Below, one piece after another: positions 32,275 through 39,018 of a stretch of DNA of 44,963 bases. The DNA comes from a virus, in the IMG/VR virus record IMGVR_UViG_3300021404_000002, positions 1 through 44,963 of that record. One strand, 5' to 3'. A program made the translations under genes and the position numbers. Below the pieces are notes generated by a model. It did no database searches and was not told the origin of the DNA. It saw only the letters and a program-made list of their open reading frames with translations. The stretch's first letter is position 1; every line of letters begins with the position of its first letter.

Positions 32275-32703
32275 ATGGGAAATCCAGAACTGAACTACAC
32301 CCTGTTCGATCTGGTCGATGCCGTACGTGAGGCAGCGGCCGAAAACCCCGACTTCGTGTATGCGCGTCGGGACTTCCCCAACTGTGAGGGTGTTTGCACC
32401 TACACCATGTCGGACGGGACTCCTGACTGCATCATCGGTGTTGGTCTGGCCAAGTGTGGTGACCCTGTTCCCGCCTGGGATGAGCAAAAGTTTTATCGGA
32501 TCTCGAAAGATCGTGAAATCGCAGGTTTCGCTAAACGTGTCTGGGACGACTATTTCAACCCGACCAGTGAGAGCGAATACATCGCGTTCAATTGGTTGGC
32601 TTGTGTGCAAACCCGCCAGGACGCCGGTGAAGCTTGGGGCGAGGCTATCGAGGTCGCTAACTCAAGATTCCCCCGCATTATGGAGATCCACCCTGCCCGC
32701 TGA
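32275..32703 (+). CDS. Early protein of a three-member paralogous family (a)
   Basis: This is a 142-residue acidic protein. The key segment is CTYTMSDGTPDCIIGVGLAK (about residues 40-60), matched by CYYTTEDGCPDCIIGHAMAR in the gene at 32784 and more distantly by MTECILGQVF in the one at 33465. The N-terminal helix (LFDLVDAVREAAAENPDFVY) and the C-terminal helix (NWLACVQTRQDAGEAWGEAI) also match. The conserved Cys-Ile-Ile-Gly core suggests a fold seen in other actinobacteriophage early proteins of unknown function. Tandem duplication is likely. Confidence 0.75.
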   Translation: MGNPELNYTLFDLVDAVREAAAENPDFVYARRDFPNCEGVCTYTMSDGTPDCIIGVGLAKCGDPVPAWDEQKFYRISKDREIAGFAKRVWDDYFNPTSESEYIAFNWLACVQTRQDAGEAWGEAIEVANSRFPRIMEIHPAR

Positions 32704-32714
32704 TTCTAGCGGTT

Positions 32715-32783
32715 GGTACACGTTTCATACGTGTACCTTCCAGATGACTCAGAAGGGTTGTCTATCTCTCAAGGAGGGTGATC
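32715..32783 (+). promoter_or_regulatory. Start-associated hairpin before 32784
   Basis: GGTACACGT-TTCAT-ACGTGTACC (32715-32737), a 9-base perfect stem, lies upstream of AAGGAGGGTGATC-ATG. Confidence 0.6.
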
Positions 32784-33173
32784 ATGTATCGCAACGGTGA
32801 CAGAATCGACGCCGAAAAACTGATTCAGGCGGTGCGTGAAATCGCGGCGGAGTGGCCAGACGTCGTGTACCCGGCCAATCTCGATTCGAGCGGACCGGCA
32901 TGCTACTACACGACCGAGGACGGCTGCCCGGACTGCATTATCGGACATGCCATGGCTCGCATCGGTCAGGCACTCCCCGCACAACAGCGCAGCGGCATGA
33001 ATGAGTGCCGCCTGCTCAACTATAGTGTTCGAGAGACGGTCTGGTCGGGCGTACTCAACACCACGCGGGAAAATCTGCTGTGGTTGGCCACGGTGCAGAA
33101 CTACCAGGATAGCGGTTACACCTGGGCCACCGCTGTGAGCCGCGCGGATAACGAGCTTGAAGGGCGCGAATAA
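32784..33173 (+). CDS. Early protein of a three-member paralogous family (b)
   Basis: This 129-residue protein is a paralogue of the gene at 32275: helix AEKLIQAVREIAAEWPDVVY, then CYYTTEDGCPDCIIGHAMAR and a C-terminal LWLATVQNYQDSGYTWATAV. Its TAA overlaps the next ATG (TAATG), so 33173 is coupled to it. Function unknown. Confidence 0.75.
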   Translation: MYRNGDRIDAEKLIQAVREIAAEWPDVVYPANLDSSGPACYYTTEDGCPDCIIGHAMARIGQALPAQQRSGMNECRLLNYSVRETVWSGVLNTTRENLLWLATVQNYQDSGYTWATAVSRADNELEGRE

Positions 33174-33385
33174 TGTCTATGTCGCGCAGGCACTATCGTG
33201 AAGTGGCACAGCTCATCAAAGAAGCCTACAGTGAGCATTTCGATACAGAATGCTCGCCTGCCTACGTGCAAGGTTGGCTTCTGTCGTATGTGGCGGCGGG
33301 GTTGGCAACCATGTTCGAGTTGGACAACACCAACTTCGACCGGTACAAGTTCATAGAGGCTTGTTTCCCGTACACTGGTGAGTAG
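33173..33385 (+). CDS. Small early protein
   Basis: This is a 70-residue protein (MSMSRRHYREVAQLIKEAYS ... FIEACFPYTGE), mainly helical. The helix-start RRHYREVAQLIKEAY and the DTECSPAYVQGWLLSYVAAG segment recur as a small family in actinobacteriophages with unknown role. It is translated from the overlapping stop/start of the preceding gene and has no hairpin of its own, unlike most early genes. Confidence 0.7.
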   Translation: MSMSRRHYREVAQLIKEAYSEHFDTECSPAYVQGWLLSYVAAGLATMFELDNTNFDRYKFIEACFPYTGE

Positions 33386-33391
33386 TTCGTG

Positions 33392-33464
33392 GTGCTGGGG
33401 CTCTGTCCCAGCACTGCCTAGATCACGCCAGTGGTCTGTTTCGCAAAGGAGAGAAGGTCACAGC
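33392..33464 (+). promoter_or_regulatory. Start-associated hairpin before 33465
   Basis: GTGCTGGG-GCTCTGT-CCCAGCAC (33392-33414) lies upstream of AAAGGAGAGAAGGTC; the ATG follows after a longer spacer. Confidence 0.55.
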
Positions 33465-33794
33465 ATGTGTGAATCGTGTGAGCTGCCAGAAGCTGCTGAT
33501 GAGTGCGTGGCTGCTGGTATCGCCTGGCTTGACCGGAATGTCCCTGGTGACTGGCGAAGCCGTGTGAACCTGCGCACCCTGAACATCGAAAACATGACTG
33601 AGTGCATTCTGGGCCAGGTGTTCCGGGACGCAGCCATCGCCCGCGATCACTGCGGCTACGAATATGCGGTAACAACCTTCTTTGAAGGTATGTACGAAGA
33701 TTACATCACTGGTCCTTTGGGCTTCAGCAACTTTGAAGACATCGACTGCGCCGAAATGACCGAAGCTTGGGTACGCGCGCTCAGCGCAGAGTAA
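33465..33794 (+). CDS. Early protein of a three-member paralogous family (c)
   Basis: This is a 109-residue acidic protein starting MCESCELPEAADECVAAGIA. Its central NMTECILGQVFRDA corresponds to the PDCIIG core of the genes at 32275 and 32784, so it is a diverged third member. The CxxC at the N-terminus is not shared. The ATG at 33465 is set by the ribosome binding site; upstream in-frame codons cover the hairpin. Confidence 0.65.
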   Translation: MCESCELPEAADECVAAGIAWLDRNVPGDWRSRVNLRTLNIENMTECILGQVFRDAAIARDHCGYEYAVTTFFEGMYEDYITGPLGFSNFEDIDCAEMTEAWVRALSAE

Positions 33795-33814
33795 CGCTAG
33801 TCAACCTAGCTAGT

Positions 33815-33891
33815 GGTCAGCAGCTTAAACTCTGTTGACCTCTAAGATGGCTGAGTGGCTGTCTGTTTCAAAGAACGAGGAGAGAATGAAC
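33815..33891 (+). promoter_or_regulatory. Start-associated hairpin before 33892
   Basis: GGTCAGCAG/CTGTTGACC (33815-33840, one G:U pair, 8-base loop) lies upstream of GAGGAGAGAATGAAC-ATG. Confidence 0.5.
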
Positions 33892-34140
33892 ATGGGAAAG
33901 TATTTCGTTGAGGTGCAGAGCGGCGGTGAAACCACCACGATCCCAGTCGAGGCCTACTCACCTGTTGAGGCAGCTTTTATTGCGGGAACTGGGGTGGGCG
34001 TCACCATTGGACTCCTCGGTACTGGCGGTGTCCTGAGCGATCTCACGGCTGAAGATGCCGGTGCCGAAATCATGGACATTGCTCAACAGGAGCTGTCTGG
34101 TGTGCTCGTTCGGGAGGAACGCTATGTCAACGCGCACTGA
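33892..34140 (+). CDS. Small early protein with hydrophobic middle
   Basis: This 82-residue protein begins MGKYFVEVQSGGETTTIPVE, then has a hydrophobic Gly-rich stretch (AAFIAGTGVGVTIGLLGTGG) that could be a membrane helix, and an acidic end. The second ATG (33892) is better spaced from GGAGAGA than the one at 33886. It overlaps the next gene by 17 bases. Function unknown. Confidence 0.65.
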   Translation: MGKYFVEVQSGGETTTIPVEAYSPVEAAFIAGTGVGVTIGLLGTGGVLSDLTAEDAGAEIMDIAQQELSGVLVREERYVNAH

Positions 34141-34336
34141 CCAGGGTGTAATCACCAAGCTGGAAAAGCTGTTGGGCAGCTTTTCCTGGCGTGTAACACT
34201 CGACAACGGCAACAGCTATCAAACCGTGCCTAATTCCATGGTTTCGTACGAGATCGACAACAGTGTTTATCGCGGTGTGACAGTGCAGTTGTCCCTCACA
34301 GACCGTTTCCGCGTGTTCGACATTACGGTGATCTGA
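34124..34336 (+). CDS. Small early protein
   Basis: This 70-residue, beta-rich protein begins MSTRTDQGVITKLEKLLGSF and ends in FRVFDITVI. The start at 34124 follows CGGGAGGAACGCT. It lies within the end of the previous gene and has no hairpin of its own. No family is recognised. Confidence 0.6.
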   Translation: MSTRTDQGVITKLEKLLGSFSWRVTLDNGNSYQTVPNSMVSYEIDNSVYRGVTVQLSLTDRFRVFDITVI

Positions 34337-34354
34337 AAAGGAGAAGTGATCAAA

Positions 34355-34576
34355 ATGGCCCTTTATCTGGTGCTGCGCACCGACTGCATCAGCTACGACG
34401 AATACGACGGTGCGGTGATTTCTGCTGAGTCTCCGTCGCATGCCTTGGCCATTGCCAGGGAAAATCTTTCCGGTGCGGTGACGGCGTATGGCTTCCACGA
34501 AGACAACACCGTGGTTGAGGAGATCCTCAACACCGTTGGGTACGGAGTTCTTTTGGGGTCATTCAACGCAGGCTGA
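34355..34576 (+). CDS. Small early protein
   Basis: This is a 73-residue protein. The start MALYLVLRTDCISYDEYDGA with later SPSHALAIARENL resembles small proteins in which a beta strand leads into a helix that begins with SPSHALA. The pattern is common in actinobacteriophage early regions. AAAGGAGAAGTGATCAAA precedes the ATG. Function unknown. Confidence 0.7.
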   Translation: MALYLVLRTDCISYDEYDGAVISAESPSHALAIARENLSGAVTAYGFHEDNTVVEEILNTVGYGVLLGSFNAG

Positions 34577-34582
34577 CAGTTC

Positions 34583-34650
34583 GACTGGTCTGCATCTTCG
34601 GGTGTAGGCTGGTCTCTCTGGCAGGGTGCTGGAGTCAAGGAGGGAAGATC
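34583..34650 (+). promoter_or_regulatory. Long start-associated hairpin with TTCG loop before 34651
   Basis: 34583-34596 pairs with 34601-34614 over 14 positions, several of them G:U, closed by a TTCG tetraloop, a known very stable RNA loop. AAGGAGGGAAGATC-ATG follows. Confidence 0.6.
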
Positions 34651-34893
34651 ATGGCTATGCCGACATGGCGAGTCACTTTCACGGTAATGCCCGGCTCGGT
34701 GCCGGTGCCTGGTGCAAAAATCCACGTAGACGTCACTGCTCCAAACATGGATCAGGCTATCTTCCAGGCGACCATTGAAATGATTGCTGCTTTGGAAGCT
34801 GCCTCACAAGCTGGTCTGGAGACCGTGTTCAACCGCATGTGTGAAGCTGTTGTGGGACACGAGATCGACGTGGACGTGGAGAGGAGGCACTGA
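34651..34893 (+). CDS. Small early protein
   Basis: This 80-residue protein has a beta-rich N-terminus (MAMPTWRVTFTVMPGSVPVP) followed by a helix (MDQAIFQATIEMIAALEAAS). The shape resembles the proteins at 33892 and 34355 (beta strand, then an S/N-x-x-x-A helix). No family name can be given. The next gene starts two bases after its end. Confidence 0.65.
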   Translation: MAMPTWRVTFTVMPGSVPVPGAKIHVDVTAPNMDQAIFQATIEMIAALEAASQAGLETVFNRMCEAVVGHEIDVDVERRH

Positions 34894-34894
34894 C

Positions 34895-35173
34895 GTGGAC
34901 CCGAACAAGACGCTTGAGAACATCCGTGAGCTGATCAAGGCTGCAAACAGCGACCCAACAGTTATCTACGAAGATGGGGGCTGGATGTTTCTGTTGATCG
35001 AAGAGCTGGACGGGTGGCTGTCCAAGGGTGGTTTCCTGCCCGATCGTTGGGTCGGAGGCGAACGTTTCGTAGCCTGTGGAGAGCAGTTTAAGGTGATCGA
35101 CACGTCGTTTGACGACAACGATGGTGAGTACTCCCGCTACACTGTGTGGGTTGAAGAGGGACTAGAAGACTGA
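34895..35173 (+). CDS. Small early protein
   Basis: This is a 92-residue acidic protein, MDPNKTLENIRELIKAANSD then a Trp/Gly-rich middle (WMFLLIEELDGWLSKGGFLP). The start is GTG at 34895, preceded by GAGGAGG. A similar pattern (ENIRELIKAAN...ELDGWLSKGGFLPxxW) is frequent in actinobacteriophage genomes, function unknown. A strong hairpin follows its stop. Confidence 0.7.
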   Translation: MDPNKTLENIRELIKAANSDPTVIYEDGGWMFLLIEELDGWLSKGGFLPDRWVGGERFVACGEQFKVIDTSFDDNDGEYSRYTVWVEEGLED

Positions 35174-35184
35174 ATGTAGCCCTT

Positions 35185-35252
35185 AGTCTACGGACTCCGG
35201 TCCGTAGACTTTGGAAGTCATTCAGGTCGAATGACGGATAGGAGAGAACGAC
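35185..35252 (+). promoter_or_regulatory. Two hairpins between early genes
   Basis: AGTCTACGGAC-TCCG-GTCCGTAGACT (35185-35210, 11 pairs) is followed by TTT and may terminate. GTCATTC-AGGTC-GAATGAC (35217-35235) is the start-associated hairpin for 35253, followed by TAGGAGAGAACGAC-ATG. Confidence 0.6.
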
Positions 35253-35555
35253 ATGTTCATTGAACACAGGTGTCCACCCTGCCCGCTGTGCGGGGAACAG
35301 ACTATTTTCACGGTGGACACAGAAGCTCTCGCACAGTGGCAGTCTGGCCGACTCATCCAGGACTGTTTCATGTCGTGGTCTGATGAGGACCGTGAAACCC
35401 TCAAGTCGGGCTATTGCCCTCGGTGCTGGGAGCTGGCTTTCCCGGAGGACGAAGAGGACGACTGGCAGGATGAAGAAGACCTCTACACTGCCATGGAACT
35501 GTTGGACCCCGAATCCGACCTGTTCGAGTACGAGCGTGATTGGTATGTGGACTAG
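35253..35555 (+). CDS. Early zinc-binding-type protein
   Basis: This is a 100-residue protein. CPPCPLCGEQ near residues 7-14 and CPRCWE near residue 55 supply four cysteines for one zinc site. The C-terminal 40 residues are very acidic (FPEDEEDDWQDEEDLYTAME), suggesting a DNA-mimic or protein-binding tail. The stop overlaps the GTG of the next mini-gene. Confidence 0.7.
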   Translation: MFIEHRCPPCPLCGEQTIFTVDTEALAQWQSGRLIQDCFMSWSDEDRETLKSGYCPRCWELAFPEDEEDDWQDEEDLYTAMELLDPESDLFEYERDWYVD

Positions 35556-35683
35556 TGAAGATCTTCAACTGGAGGCGCCTTCTCAGGCGGCATTATAAAA
35601 ACTGTTGCCGCAATCCGAAAGGTCCGTGCGCTACGGCCGGTGGTTGTAGCGGATCCTGTAACTGTCCTGTAGGGAGGGACTGA
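35555..35683 (+). CDS. Cys-rich 42-residue mini-protein
   Basis: A GTG overlapping the preceding TAG opens a frame with a basic N-terminus (MKIFNWRRLLRRHYKN) and seven cysteines in the second half (CC, then PCATAGGCSGSCNCPVG). Its stop overlaps the next ATG (TGATG). The C-S-G-x-C core recalls the Cys/His-rich units at 2549-2955. Metal binding is inferred. Confidence 0.5.
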   Translation: MKIFNWRRLLRRHYKNCCRNPKGPCATAGGCSGSCNCPVGRD

Positions 35684-35871
35684 TGCACCCCGACGTGGTG
35701 GAAGTCATCGCAGAGCGCGAGCTGCGCTCACAACACAAGTACCTGTCCCGGTGGAACAAGTACGATCAGGCCGACGAGTCGGCGTGGACCCAACACGACC
35801 AAGAGAATCACGGAATGCCCTACGCGATCTGCACAGTGTGCGAGTACAAGGCAGCCGCTGAGAGACACTGA
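35683..35871 (+). CDS. Small early protein with Cys/His end
   Basis: This is a 62-residue protein, MHPDVVEVIAERELRSQHKY, with HDQENHGMPYAICTVCEYKA near the end. His and CxxC could bind zinc. AGGGAGGGACTG precedes the ATG. It is the last early gene before the convergent terminator. Confidence 0.65.
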   Translation: MHPDVVEVIAERELRSQHKYLSRWNKYDQADESAWTQHDQENHGMPYAICTVCEYKAAAERH

Positions 35872-35890
35872 GAGAAGATCAAAAGATATG

Positions 35891-35917
35891 GCCCCTGTCC
35901 CGGTATGGGACAGGGGC
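35891..35917. terminator. Strong bidirectional terminator
   Basis: A perfect 11-base stem GCCCCTGTCCC/GGGACAGGGGC with loop GGTAT is flanked by TCTTTG on one side and AAAAGATAT on the other. It lies between the converging early and replication units. Confidence 0.93.
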
Positions 35918-35928
35918 TCTTTGTCGTT

Positions 35929-36180
35929 CTAGGGCAGGTACAGGCCCTCTGGAGTACGGTTCTGGTTGGCTTGTTCCCAAGCGTCTGTGAGTGCGAAGGA
36001 GGCCTCCAACAGACTGGCATACTGTGCCAAGAGGCGAGGAACGTAGTCGTAGATCGTTTCAACTGCTTCGTTGATCTCTGGGACGATCTCCCAAGCTGTG
36101 AGATCAACGCTGTGTAGAAAGTGAACAGCAGTCTTAAGCTCTGACCAATCGTTCACCAAGACAACATCTTGTTCAGTCAT
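35929..36180 (-). CDS. Small hypothetical protein
   Basis: This is an 83-residue helical, acidic protein (MTEQDVVLVNDWSELKTAVH ... ALTDAWEQANQNRTPEGLYL). Its ATG overlaps the stop of the gene before it in the context GATGACTGAACAA. It is the last gene of the replication unit. No family is recognised. Confidence 0.65.
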   Translation of the reverse strand: MTEQDVVLVNDWSELKTAVHFLHSVDLTAWEIVPEINEAVETIYDYVPRLLAQYASLLEASFALTDAWEQANQNRTPEGLYLP

Positions 36181-36352
36181 CAATAGTCACCCACTTACCG
36201 TTTCGGTAAGTCATAAGCACCCAATCTCCTGAACCACAATACTCGAAATCCCAACCGTCCACAGTGAAGCCGTCTGCTTCATAGCCACTGGGCCAGGCGC
36301 TTTCGGATGTGTTCAAAACACGTAGCCATTCCCTAGCAGTCTCTTCAGTCAT
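36173..36352 (-). CDS. Small hypothetical protein
   Basis: This 59-residue protein begins MTEETAREWLRVLNTSESAW, with DFEYCGSGDWVLMTYRNGKW near the end, a strand-turn-strand pattern. The ATG at 36352 lies in GATGACTGAAGA, overlapping the preceding stop. Function unknown. Confidence 0.6.
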   Translation of the reverse strand: MTEETAREWLRVLNTSESAWPSGYEADGFTVDGWDFEYCGSGDWVLMTYRNGKWVTIDD

Positions 36353-36593
36353 CGAGCAGATCCTTTGTGAGAACAGTGATTCGGCTGATATCCAAAGGCT
36401 GAGACTTCTTGTTGTCATGGGCCTTGTGCTCAAGCCAGTCAACCCACACACGACCTACAGTGTAGAAGCGACCTACATGCGCCTCAATCCGGGTAATCGT
36501 GCCAATACCTACAGTGTAGGAACTTTCCCCAGACCAGATAACCTTAACACCCTCCAATATCGGCGTTCCACGCCAATCCTTTATCTCATTCAC
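36345..36593 (-). CDS. Small beta-rich hypothetical protein
   Basis: This is an 82-residue protein. EIKDWRGTPILEGVKVIWSG and YTVGIGTITRIEAHVGRFYT form an SH3-like beta barrel pattern. A GTG at 36593 preceded by GGGAGGG overlaps the stop of the sigma-like gene. Function unknown. Confidence 0.65.
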   Translation of the reverse strand: MNEIKDWRGTPILEGVKVIWSGESSYTVGIGTITRIEAHVGRFYTVGRVWVDWLEHKAHDNKKSQPLDISRITVLTKDLLDD

Positions 36594-37252
36594 TAGCCCT
36601 CCCACTGATGTTGCAGCTCGGCTTGTGCCGACGCTGAAGAACGAACACGGCGACGTTCGAAAGGATTGTCTCCGCCTACATGTCCACGGAGTTTGTCCAA
36701 CACTCGATTGACCCTGGAAGCAGCCGCAACACGTGAAATACCCAAGTGACCGGCCACTACATCAGCACCGGCATCCCTGCCGGGATCGCCCTTGAATGCC
36801 CACACCAGGATCTGATAGTCGGATTGTTTAAGCTCGCCAAGACCTGAGCAAACATCCAGCCACAGTGCCCGATCAGGGTATTCAAATTCGAACAGTTCAC
36901 CAGTGGACGTATGCTCAATCACAGCCGGTATAACCTCGCGTAGAATACGCCTGCTGTAAAAGAACAAATCCTCTGCCCTGTAGCCGAGAACAGAAGCCTT
37001 TTCACGTTGTGCATACGCACCTGCGGTGCGAACCATTTCTTTGACCAAACCGTTGAAGTTGCCAACATTGATGTAGCGCTGATATTTGCGTGGCTTCTCC
37101 AGCGTGTCCAGCCAACAGACCTGAATAAGGTCATCCAGTTCGGTGTATCCTATGCAACCAGCGCGCCCTTGTCGCGCACCCATAGTGATTGCCTTCGCCA
37201 CTTCTTCCTCAGTCAGTGGCGGCTGTTCGTCAACTGCGTACTGTGGATCCAT
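36593..37252 (-). CDS. Sigma-70-like RNA polymerase sigma factor
   Basis: In this 219-residue protein, an N-terminal region-2-like part has YTELDDLIQVCWLDTLEKPR followed by KEMVRTAGAYAQREK. The C-terminal region-4-like part has a helix-turn-helix (DVVAGHLGISRVAAASRVNR, about residues 163-182) with a basic tail. This matches the layout of short (ECF-like) sigma factors found in many actinobacteriophages. It would redirect host RNA polymerase, perhaps to the late promoters at 29.7 kb. It overlaps the exonuclease gene by 23 bases. Confidence 0.65.
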   Translation of the reverse strand: MDPQYAVDEQPPLTEEEVAKAITMGARQGRAGCIGYTELDDLIQVCWLDTLEKPRKYQRYINVGNFNGLVKEMVRTAGAYAQREKASVLGYRAEDLFFYSRRILREVIPAVIEHTSTGELFEFEYPDRALWLDVCSGLGELKQSDYQILVWAFKGDPGRDAGADVVAGHLGISRVAAASRVNRVLDKLRGHVGGDNPFERRRVRSSASAQAELQHQWEG

Positions 37253-37985
37253 TTAGCCTCTTCGTTTCCTTGAACCAGCCACCACAATCATTGCAACGAT
37301 ACTGCTGGTATATTCCTGTCGCGAGTCGTCGCTCTCCGCGACGCTGAAAACTACCACTCCCACAGAAGGTACAAGCCTTGATTTCAGGGTTGTCATCGTA
37401 CAGCAAAACATTGGGATGATTGGTGATCCAAGACCGAAGCTTATCGTACAACTTTTCTGTAATCACAACATCCTGCATGTTGTATTCGCGCATACGCGCC
37501 CAAGCTTCTGGATCACCAGCCATACACTTGACCCACAGATCGTGACCCTCGTGCTTGACCTTGTTCACACCTAGCAGCTTACCGGCCACATAATCCAGCT
37601 TCATGCTGGGCCAGCCGAAGACACGCTTCACAGTCTGGTATAGGTCGATCTGCTGGTATGGTGCTGGAACTGGGTATCCCTGTTCAATGAACGCGCTATT
37701 CAAGCGGGGAATGTCAAACTTCTTACCGTTGTACGTGATAACAGCATCGGCTAGGTTCACAGCATCGTAAAGGTCTACAAGACCCCATCCATCCTCAGGA
37801 TCGATGTGCTCGTATCTGGGACCGTAGATGAAGTACGTCTGATCTATATCGTGCCATTTGTACGATGCGCACAACAGCTCTGAAGACTCCATCAATTGAT
37901 TCAGGCCGATGTGCTGCTGTCCCCAAAGCTGCCAAACATGTGCAAGATTGGGCGTGGTCTCAATGTCCACCGTCAACAGCTTCAA
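37230..37985 (-). CDS. DnaQ-like 3'-5' exonuclease with C-terminal zinc ribbon
   Basis: This 251-residue protein has RNase H-like DEDDy exonuclease motifs: LTVDIETTPN (D7, E9), VITYNGKKFDIPRLN, and YNMQDVVITEKLYDKL. The last 60 residues carry CTFCGSG and CNDCGGW, a four-Cys zinc ribbon preceded by basic residues, which may bind nucleic acid. It may proofread or degrade nucleic acid beside the DNA polymerase, which has its own exonuclease domain. A TTG start is supported by GGAAGGTG upstream and overlap with the preceding stop. Confidence 0.88.
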   Translation of the reverse strand: MKLLTVDIETTPNLAHVWQLWGQQHIGLNQLMESSELLCASYKWHDIDQTYFIYGPRYEHIDPEDGWGLVDLYDAVNLADAVITYNGKKFDIPRLNSAFIEQGYPVPAPYQQIDLYQTVKRVFGWPSMKLDYVAGKLLGVNKVKHEGHDLWVKCMAGDPEAWARMREYNMQDVVITEKLYDKLRSWITNHPNVLLYDDNPEIKACTFCGSGSFQRRGERRLATGIYQQYRCNDCGGWFKETKRLNGSTVRS

Positions 37986-38140
37986 AAAAGATACACCTTC
38001 CTTCGTTTACAGTGGCCGCAGGTTTCGCACCAACGCTCCGCGTAATTACCGCCCACATATTCCCACCTCTTGTACCTGTGTGGCCAATGCGGTATCCGTC
38101 TGACCTTTCTCATACCCTCATCTTGAATGTACACCTTCAT
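37982..38140 (-). CDS. Small basic zinc-finger protein
   Basis: This is a 52-residue protein, MKVYIQDEGMRKVRRIPHWP, then WCETCGHCKRRKVYLF at the end. CxxCxxC plus nearby His gives a possible zinc site in a strongly basic context. Its ATG overlaps the preceding TGA and its TGA overlaps the next TTG. Probably nucleic-acid-binding. Confidence 0.6.
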   Translation of the reverse strand: MKVYIQDEGMRKVRRIPHWPHRYKRWEYVGGNYAERWCETCGHCKRRKVYLF

Positions 38141-38250
38141 CCGAGCATCAACACCAAGCCGCAGACAAAAATTCCAACACTGACTATCAGCAAACCGAGT
38201 GTGCTAGCGCAGGTTCGCCCGCCAGGATGGCGGTAAGGGTCCTCATTCAT
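38137..38250 (-). CDS. Small single-pass membrane protein
   Basis: This is a 37-residue protein, a polar N-terminus (MNEDPYRHPGGRTCAS) and one hydrophobic helix (LGLLIVSVGIFVCGLVLMLG). It overlaps its neighbours at both ends (ATGA). Function unknown. Confidence 0.55.
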   Translation of the reverse strand: MNEDPYRHPGGRTCASTLGLLIVSVGIFVCGLVLMLG

Positions 38251-38507
38251 CGAATACCCAACTCTCGCTCAAGGTCTGCTGTATGGCGCTCAGATTCACT
38301 GAAGTCCTGTACCGAACTACCATCACTACGGAGTACTCCGATAAGCTTGTGCGTCCCATATTCCGTCCCTACCAAGCCCTTAGCTGTCGTAAGAGCGGCT
38401 AGATCATCTGGGGCCTTTACAACTACGGCGTTCGCGCTGGTGGTGTACTCATATGTATATACGGCAAAGTAAGTGCTTTTGGCTGGAGTTTTGTCTCTAC
38501 CAAACAT
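38247..38507 (-). CDS. Hypothetical protein
   Basis: This 86-residue protein has the N-terminal beta-rich pattern STYFAVYTYEYTTSANAVVV, then KLIGVLRSDGSSVQDF and a charged helix. The ATG overlaps the preceding stop. No family is recognised. Confidence 0.65.
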   Translation of the reverse strand: MFGRDKTPAKSTYFAVYTYEYTTSANAVVVKAPDDLAALTTAKGLVGTEYGTHKLIGVLRSDGSSVQDFSESERHTADLERELGIR

Positions 38508-38911
38508 CAGACCTCGCCAGCATCGTAGTCCGGGATAGGGATCCCGTAGGTTTCGTCACCATCTGCTTCAAACCACTTGGCCCCGATGTTGAGCTTGGCC
38601 ACTCGTGCCGCCTGAGCGGCCCGTGAAGCCTCTTCTGAGGTCTCCTGTATAGGCTGATACCCCTGGAGTTCTGCTAGCTCCTCAGCGTCCACCGTACGGA
38701 CTGTCTCCGGCATTGGAGTACCGGCCCACTCCCACGAGTGGGGCTCAACATTGGTGGCCCCAAGCTCATCCGTCATCTCATCAAAGATCATGCGTACCTT
38801 ATCGATAGAGGTGTTCTTTCGGATCTTCCAAGTGGTCTCTCGATCACCATCGGCGATGCGGAGAAGGAGGGAGCCTCGATCCAGAGGCTCCCAGCTAAAC
38901 TTACTGGTCAC
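38507..38911 (-). CDS. Hypothetical protein
   Basis: This is a 134-residue acidic protein. The N-terminal half is beta-rich (RGSLLLRIADGDRETTWKIR) with IDKVRMIFDEMTDEL; the C-terminal half contains EEASRAAQAARVAKLNIGAK. The GTG start overlaps the preceding TGA. It lies in the replication unit; function unknown. Confidence 0.65.
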   Translation of the reverse strand: MTSKFSWEPLDRGSLLLRIADGDRETTWKIRKNTSIDKVRMIFDEMTDELGATNVEPHSWEWAGTPMPETVRTVDAEELAELQGYQPIQETSEEASRAAQAARVAKLNIGAKWFEADGDETYGIPIPDYDAGEV

Positions 38912-39018
38912 TTGTTCCTCTTAATAAAAGCTATGTAGAAGAGTGTCACCAGAATGGTGAGCAGCATCATCTGTGTGATGGCAAACTCATTGCGCAGCAA
39001 GGCCTCTAGCTCAGTCAC
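38908..39018 (-). CDS. Small single-pass membrane protein
   Basis: This 36-residue protein has a short acidic N-terminus (MTELEALLRNE) and one hydrophobic helix (MMLLTILVTLFYIAFI) followed by KRNK, so the C-terminus is probably cytoplasmic. GAGGGA precedes the GTG, which lies inside the end of the preceding gene. Function unknown. Confidence 0.5.
   Translation of the reverse strand: MTELEALLRNEFAITQMMLLTILVTLFYIAFIKRNK

Noticed and set aside
36173-36355. GATGACTG words resembling mycobacteriophage cluster A stoperators
   Set aside because: They occur as overlapping start/stop codons of two small genes (ATGACTGAA), lack the rest of the stoperator sequence, and no repressor gene is present.
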